Positions 25,784 to 30,634 of a DNA stretch of 30,634 nt are shown here, one piece after another (within the stretch, counting starts at the first letter, position 1; every line of letters starts with the position of its first letter). The position numbers and the translations under genes were made by a program. The notes under the pieces were generated by a model. It did not search any database. It was not told the DNA's origin and worked only from the letters and a program-made list of their open reading frames with translations. Source of the stretch: an uncultured Porphyromonadaceae bacterium (GTDB lineage: Bacteria > Bacteroidota > Bacteroidia > Bacteroidales > UBA11471); assembly GCA_900547555.1 (NCBI GenBank), contig URHG01000031.1, forward strand, positions 1 to 30,634. Direction: 5' to 3'.

Positions 25784-27525
25784 AAACCCGATACATTCCC
25801 GCCCTGCTTCTCTCATTGACCCTGTTCGGAGCAACAGCTCAAACAGACAACAAAAAATCGCTGCAACGTGCCGTAACCATCGAAAAAGAGTTTACGCCCA
25901 TCGTGCAAGACGCATCGAAAATCAACTCCATACCCGAAATGGAAGTTTCGGCTTCGGAGCGTCCCGACATCAAATATACCGAATGGAAAACCGCCCGGGA
26001 AGAAACTCCGACAGTAGCGATGTTGCCGGCAGGAGACAATGGGGTAGAAGCTCCCGACCGACAACGGGGATACGCCCGGATAGAGATCGGAAACTATCTC
26101 AACATCAATGCAAATGCAGGTGTGCGCATCATCGATAAAACCCGAGACCAGTTGCTTTTCTGGTATCAGCACAACTCGACCAACGGTACGCTCTCTTACC
26201 TCAGATACAACAACTCGGTAAACACGGGCGATGACGACACGAAGCAACGTCGTAACGACAATAAACTGAATCTGAAATATACCCACATATTCGACAATCT
26301 CTCGTGGCAGACGTCAGCATACTACCGTTACAACGGATTCAACTATTACGGGAAAGCCCTGTATAAGTCGAAAAAAGACATTTTCGGACTCGCCTCCACA
26401 ACCGACCAACAGACCGTACAGCATTACGGCATCGATACGAAAATCGTCTCCAAACCCAATAAAAGCATCAATTACACCGCCGAAATCAATTACAGAGGGT
26501 ACAACAGCGACCTCGGTCTTTTTTACGGACAACGGGGTGTCCTCGAAAATCACCTGACGACCCGTATCGACGGAAACGCCCCCATCAACGAGTTCTATAA
26601 TATAGGTGTCGCCGTGAGTATGGACAATCTTATCTATAACCGCTGCGACGAAGAAAGCTACACGATACTGAGGGCTAATCCCTATTTCGGCATCGAAAAA
26701 GAAAAAATACGTTTCAAAGCCGGATTCCTCGTCGACCTTTCGTTCAATGACAATACGATCTTCCGTATCGCACCCGATTTACGGTTCGAATGGGAATTTG
26801 AGAAACTGTGCTTCCTCTACGCCCAACTTACCGGAGGAAAAACGATAAACAGTTGGGAGAAAATGAGTTCCCTCACTTCCTATATCGACCCTACCAGCTC
26901 GATGACCAATACCTACACCCCGGCCGATTTCACGGTAGGGTTGCGTACGACAACTTTCAAGAAATTGCATTTCACCCTTTACGGAGGCATAAAATACAGT
27001 GTCGACGCCTTGTTTGACTACCGTCAGCAAATCATCGACGCAACCGGCTCCACCGGACAGCTTACCCGTCCCGTAGTCAGTTTCTATGCAGCCAATGCCT
27101 ATGCATGGAAAGCAGGATTTGAAATACAATACGCCCCGAGAGATTTTCTGAAAGCGCATCTGGCATGGGAGCATAACGAGTGGCATCGAAAAGGGGGTAA
27201 AGAACGTATTCTTTCATCGCAACCCCGCAACGAATGGAAAGCCGGCGTAACGGTTATTCCCATCAGACCGCTCGATATAACGGCCGACTTCTATATGGCC
27301 GACGGTCTCGGTTATCGCAACCGTGTCGAAGGAAATATCAACTATCCCACAGCCGGAAATCTGCCCAACATCGTAACCCTCAACTTAGGCGCCGTGTACC
27401 GGTTGAACAAACATATCCATTTCTCGGCACAACTCAACAACTTGCTCTCAAAACGTACCGACCTGTTCTACGGAATGCCGGCACAACGTTTCCATTTTCT
27501 TGTCGGGGCGGGAGTAGTTTTCTGA
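25780..27525 (+). CDS. Outer-membrane beta-barrel protein paired with TPR protein
   Basis: A 581-residue outer-membrane protein. Residues 1-20 are a signal peptide (GATAQ). The mature N-terminus carries VTIEKEFTPIVQDASKINSIPEM-type sequence, a segment I recall as conserved in related Bacteroidota proteins. From residue about 90 on, alternating amphipathic strands such as YARIEIGNYLNINANAG, LNLKYTHIFDNLSWQTSAYYRYNG and VTLNLGAVYRLNKHIHFSAQL alternate with loops, and the last residue is Phe (GAGVVF), the usual barrel C-terminus. There is no plug domain and no TonB box, so a TonB-dependent-receptor label would be misleading. ATGA overlap with the TPR gene suggests a joint complex. Function unknown. 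Confidence 0.8.
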   Translation: MKTRYIPALLLSLTLFGATAQTDNKKSLQRAVTIEKEFTPIVQDASKINSIPEMEVSASERPDIKYTEWKTAREETPTVAMLPAGDNGVEAPDRQRGYARIEIGNYLNINANAGVRIIDKTRDQLLFWYQHNSTNGTLSYLRYNNSVNTGDDDTKQRRNDNKLNLKYTHIFDNLSWQTSAYYRYNGFNYYGKALYKSKKDIFGLASTTDQQTVQHYGIDTKIVSKPNKSINYTAEINYRGYNSDLGLFYGQRGVLENHLTTRIDGNAPINEFYNIGVAVSMDNLIYNRCDEESYTILRANPYFGIEKEKIRFKAGFLVDLSFNDNTIFRIAPDLRFEWEFEKLCFLYAQLTGGKTINSWEKMSSLTSYIDPTSSMTNTYTPADFTVGLRTTTFKKLHFTLYGGIKYSVDALFDYRQQIIDATGSTGQLTRPVVSFYAANAYAWKAGFEIQYAPRDFLKAHLAWEHNEWHRKGGKERILSSQPRNEWKAGVTVIPIRPLDITADFYMADGLGYRNRVEGNINYPTAGNLPNIVTLNLGAVYRLNKHIHFSAQLNNLLSKRTDLFYGMPAQRFHFLVGAGVVF

Positions 27526-27587
27526 GGTTTTTCGAGAGACTATAAAAATTTTAACTACAAAATAGCTGATTGTCAACCTCTTTTTTC

Positions 27588-27595
27588 TACTTTTG
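27588..27595 (+). promoter_or_regulatory. Bacteroidota-type -7 box for topA
   Basis: TACTTTTG matches TAnnTTTG exactly, 29 nt before the topA ATG. A TTG at 27570-27572 is the nearest -33 candidate but lies only 15 nt upstream, short of the usual spacing. The 99-nt gap from the OMP gene shows no clear terminator. Confidence 0.6.
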
Positions 27596-27624
27596 CAGTC
27601 GAAAAATAAAAGCAGCGACAGAAA

Positions 27625-29958
27625 ATGCCGAAAAATTTAGTTATAGTAGAGTCTCCTGCTAAGGCAAAAACCATAGAAAAATTTTTAGGAAAAGATTATA
27701 AAGTCCTATCGAGTTACGGTCATATCAGAGATCTGAAAAAGAAAGATTTCAGTGTAGATATAGACCATGACTTTACTCCTATATACGAAATTCCTTCCGA
27801 CAAAAAACGCCTTGTCGAAAACCTGAAAGAAGAAGCCGGAAAAGCCGATATGGTATGGCTCGCTTCCGATGAAGACCGCGAAGGAGAAGCCATAGCATGG
27901 CACTTGTACGAAGTACTGGGGCTGAACCCCGAAAAAACCCGCCGTATCGTCTTCCACGAAATTACCAAAAGCGCGATCCTCAATGCCATCGAACACCCGA
28001 GAGCGATCGACCTCGACCGTGTAAACGCACAACAGGCTCGCCGAGTACTCGACCGTATCGTGGGATTTGAACTCTCGCCCGTGCTGTGGAAAAAAGTAAA
28101 ACCGGCTCTCTCGGCCGGCCGGGTGCAATCAGTAGCCGTGCGGCTCATCGTAGAGAGGGAAAAAGAGATAGAACAATTTCGCAGTGAAGCCTCCTATCGG
28201 GTCATCGCCACTTTTGCCGTTCCGTCCGAAAACGGAGAAAGCGTCGAAATGAAAGCCGAACTCAACAAACGGCTGAAAACCAAAGAAGAGGCCATCGCCC
28301 TGCTCGAAGCATGTAAAAACGCAGACTTCACCATCGAAGAAGTTCAGGTAAAACCGGCCCGTAAATCGCCTGCCGCACCGTTTACCACATCGACACTCCA
28401 ACAAGAAGCCTCGCGCAAACTGGGTCTTTCGGTGGCACAAACGATGATTATCGCCCAACGTCTCTACGAGTCAGGATTTATCACATATATGCGTACCGAC
28501 TCGGTCAATCTGTCGAGCCTTGCCCTCAATACGTCCAAGACCGAAATTCAGGAAACATGGGGAGAAAAATATCTTCATACCCGAAATTACCACACCAAGA
28601 CCAAAGGCGCACAAGAGGCCCACGAGGCCATACGACCTACCTATATCAATCACCACGAAATAGAAGGTTCCTCACAAGAAAAACGGCTCTACGAACTCAT
28701 TTGGAAACGAACCATCGCCTCGCAAATGAGCGATGCCGAGATAGAGAAAACAACGGCAACCATAGAAATATCGGGACGTCAGGAAAAATTTATCGCCACC
28801 GGAGAAGTCTTGAAATTCGACGGCTTCTTGCGTGTGTATAACGAGTCGTCCGACGACGAAAACGAGAACGGTGAAGGCAATAGCAAAATGCTTCCGCCCC
28901 TGCAAACGGGCGAATCCCTCCCGGCAACGGTAATCGAAGCGACCGAACGTTTCACCCAACGCCCCCCTCGTTACACCGAAGCATCGCTGGTACGCAAGCT
29001 CGAAGAGCTGGGCATAGGACGACCTTCGACCTACGCACCTACCATATCGACCATACAGCAACGCGATTATGTCGAGCGGGGAGACCGTCCGGGCGTAGAA
29101 CGCACCTTCAATACCCTGATGCTCAAAAACGGGAAAATCACCGATAAAGACAAAACCGAAATTGTCGGAGCGGAAAAAAGCAAATTGCTGCCTACCGACA
29201 TAGGTATCGTCGTAAACGATTTCCTGACCGAACATTTCCCCGATATTCTCAACTATAATTTCACGGCGCAGGTCGAAGGAAAATTCGACGAAGTAGCCGA
29301 GGGAAAAATAGAATGGAACAAATCGATCGAAGACTTTTACGAACTTTTCCACCCCGTCGTCGAAGATGCTCTTTCTTTGCGTCTCGAACACAGAGTAGGA
29401 GAGCGACAACTCGGTACAGATCCCAAAAGCGGACGCCCGGTTTCGGTAAAAATCGGACGCTTCGGCCCATTGGTGCAAATCGGCGTTCCCGACGACAAGG
29501 AGAAACCGCTCTTTGCCTCCCTGCAAAAAGGACAGTCGATCAATACCATCACCCTCGAAGAAGCCTTGAAACTCTTCGAGTTGCCCCGTAATCTCGGAGA
29601 ATACGAAGGAGAAGTCATTTCGGTATCGACAGGACGTTTCGGCCCTTATATCCGCCACAACAACAAATACGTCTCGCTGCCCAAAGAATACACTCCGCAG
29701 ACCGTTACTTTCGACGAGGCCGTCGCTCTCATCGAGAAAAAACGGGAGGAGGAGAAAAACCGCATCATCAAAACATTCCCCGAAAACAGCGACCTCGAAA
29801 TACTCAACGGTCGCTTCGGTCCCTACATCGCTTATAAAGGGAAAAATTACAAAATACCCAAAGGCAACAAGCCCGAAGAGTTGTCGAACGACGATTGCAT
29901 GAAAATCATCGAGAGCGACAGTAAACCGAAAGCCAAACGCGCCCCCCGGAAAAAATAA
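27625..29958 (+). CDS. topA: DNA topoisomerase I (type IA)
   Basis: A 777-residue enzyme that relaxes negative supercoils by single-strand passage. The Toprim domain starts at once: LVIVESPAKAKTIEKFLG with Glu9, then DEDREGEAIAWH with the metal triad Asp82, Asp84, Glu86. The active-site tyrosine is Tyr288 in ITYMRTDSV. VGFELSPVLWKKVKPALSAG and IGRPSTYAPTISTI are further core motifs. In place of C-terminal zinc fingers there are glycine-rich repeats GRFGPLVQIG, GRFGPYIRHN and GRFGPYIAYKG, followed by a Lys/Arg-rich tail KAKRAPRKK, the form common in Bacteroidota. It has its own promoter and ends at a hairpin shared with the converging gene. Confidence 0.97.
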   Translation: MPKNLVIVESPAKAKTIEKFLGKDYKVLSSYGHIRDLKKKDFSVDIDHDFTPIYEIPSDKKRLVENLKEEAGKADMVWLASDEDREGEAIAWHLYEVLGLNPEKTRRIVFHEITKSAILNAIEHPRAIDLDRVNAQQARRVLDRIVGFELSPVLWKKVKPALSAGRVQSVAVRLIVEREKEIEQFRSEASYRVIATFAVPSENGESVEMKAELNKRLKTKEEAIALLEACKNADFTIEEVQVKPARKSPAAPFTTSTLQQEASRKLGLSVAQTMIIAQRLYESGFITYMRTDSVNLSSLALNTSKTEIQETWGEKYLHTRNYHTKTKGAQEAHEAIRPTYINHHEIEGSSQEKRLYELIWKRTIASQMSDAEIEKTTATIEISGRQEKFIATGEVLKFDGFLRVYNESSDDENENGEGNSKMLPPLQTGESLPATVIEATERFTQRPPRYTEASLVRKLEELGIGRPSTYAPTISTIQQRDYVERGDRPGVERTFNTLMLKNGKITDKDKTEIVGAEKSKLLPTDIGIVVNDFLTEHFPDILNYNFTAQVEGKFDEVAEGKIEWNKSIEDFYELFHPVVEDALSLRLEHRVGERQLGTDPKSGRPVSVKIGRFGPLVQIGVPDDKEKPLFASLQKGQSINTITLEEALKLFELPRNLGEYEGEVISVSTGRFGPYIRHNNKYVSLPKEYTPQTVTFDEAVALIEKKREEEKNRIIKTFPENSDLEILNGRFGPYIAYKGKNYKIPKGNKPEELSNDDCMKIIESDSKPKAKRAPRKK

Positions 29959-29979
29959 TGAAATACCCTTTCTCCATAA

Positions 29980-30013
29980 AAAAGCGCACAATCATCGATG
30001 ATTGTGCGCTTTT
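29980..30013. terminator. Shared bidirectional terminator between topA and the dus gene
   Basis: A perfect 34-nt palindrome with 17-bp arms (AAAAGCGCACAATCATC and complement), effectively a long stem with a TCGA loop. It carries A runs before and T runs after on both strands, so it can end transcription of topA from the left and of the tRNA-dihydrouridine synthase gene from the right. Confidence 0.85.
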
Positions 30014-30037
30014 GACTTATATCAAAAACCGGAGCCG

Positions 30038-30634
30038 TCAGTCGGCCGAATCCTGTAACAAATCTTCCACCCGGTCGAGAATAGGGTAGAGGTCGGCCAG
30101 AGTTTCGGCCCGAAGCATGGCGATACGGGTTTCCCTAAAATGAGGAATACCCTTGAACAACGGTGTCGCAGCCAAATGGCGACGGATATGCAAAATGCCC
30201 CTGCGCTCGTCGAGCCGTTCCACACTCTCCCGCAACTGGCGGCGCAACACCTCCATTTTACAAGACACCGTCAAAGGAGTTACCCGGCCTTCCCGCAAAA
30301 ACTGTTTCATCTCCCCGAAAATCCACGGGGCACCGATAGAGGCCCGTCCTACCATTACGCCGTCTACTCCATAACGGTCGAAAGCCGCACACGCACCTTC
30401 GGGCGTTGTGATGTCGCCGTTTCCTATGACGGGAATCGTCATACGGGGATTTTCCTTGACCTTGCCTATAAGCGTCCAGTCGGCCTCACCGGTGTACATC
30501 TGGCTTCGGGTACGGCCGTGAACAGCCAATGCCGCAATACCGCAATCCTGCAACTGCTCGGCCAGTTCCACGATAATACGGGAATCATGATCCCAGCCCA
30601 AGCGGGTTTTCACCGTTACGGGCAATTTTACGGC
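30038..30634 (-). CDS. tRNA-dihydrouridine synthase (Dus family, DusB-like), 5' end outside window
   Basis: The C-terminal 198 residues of an FMN-dependent enzyme reducing specific tRNA uridines to dihydrouridine. The frame runs open through the right edge, so roughly the first 120 residues, including the catalytic cysteine, are missing. Visible motifs are VKTRLGWDHDS, VHGRTRSQMYTGEADW, PVIGNGDITTPEGA and GVDGVMVGRASIGAPWIF, the phosphate- and flavin-binding parts of the TIM barrel, followed by the helical C-terminal domain (HIRRHLAATPLFKGIP). DusB is favoured by the GEADW and NGDI motifs, but the subfamily cannot be fixed from this part. It ends 24 nt from the shared palindrome and converges on topA. 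Confidence 0.9.
   Translation of the reverse strand, partial: AVKLPVTVKTRLGWDHDSRIIVELAEQLQDCGIAALAVHGRTRSQMYTGEADWTLIGKVKENPRMTIPVIGNGDITTPEGACAAFDRYGVDGVMVGRASIGAPWIFGEMKQFLREGRVTPLTVSCKMEVLRRQLRESVERLDERRGILHIRRHLAATPLFKGIPHFRETRIAMLRAETLADLYPILDRVEDLLQDSAD

Noticed and set aside
28672..29991. 439-codon minus-strand open frame opposite topA
   Set aside because: It is rich in F, V, R and E in the way expected of a reverse complement of topA, and it runs through the shared terminator.

Overview
The window looks like chromosomal DNA from a Bacteroidota gut-type bacterium, most likely order Bacteroidales. The signs are SusC/SusD outer-membrane pairs with a DUF4843 and a PKD-like lipoprotein, TAnnTTTG-type -7 promoter boxes ahead of genes, a stand-alone MnmD, a TopA ending in glycine-rich repeats rather than zinc fingers, and a BspA-like leucine-rich-repeat protein. 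G+C is around one half by eye. Barnesiella, Parabacteroides or a relative would fit, but the sequence alone does not settle the genus.

Region 1 (left edge to 8337) is a nutrient-uptake locus: the 3' part of a first SusD-like lipoprotein, then a complete SusC (with STN domain), SusD, DUF4843 lipoprotein and PKD-like lipoprotein. The order resembles SusCD loci with two accessory surface lipoproteins that handle peptides. No glycosidase, sulfatase or protease is in view.

Region 2 (8361-14002) is an unusual ABC cassette: one ATPase, then two diverged copies of a [small ABC-2-like permease + DUF4857-like protein with a large periplasmic domain] unit, then a polytopic membrane protein. The ATPase has an atypical signature loop and Walker B. 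A BspA-like LRR secreted protein (14033-15286) follows and ends at a strong hairpin. From the left edge to that hairpin all ten complete genes and one partial gene run the same way, with gaps of at most 35 nt.

Region 3 (15386-17840) holds tRNA-Asn(GUU) on the minus strand, divergent from an S41 processing protease that overlaps a zinc-ribbon Nudix hydrolase. Their promoters interlock in about 40 nt. Region 4 (17841-22668) has a possible small ORF, then mutS, a U32 (TrhP-like) gene and mnmD as an operon. The last two both concern the tRNA wobble uridine.

Region 5 (22731-27525) is a large exported TPR-repeat protein overlapping an outer-membrane beta-barrel gene: a conserved-looking envelope pair of unknown function. 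Region 6 is topA, converging through a shared hairpin on a dus-family gene that runs off the right edge. I saw no CRISPR, insertion sequence, phage or integration site. The most promising candidate for something undescribed is the duplicated ABC/DUF4857 cassette and its linkage to the SusCD locus and the LRR protein.
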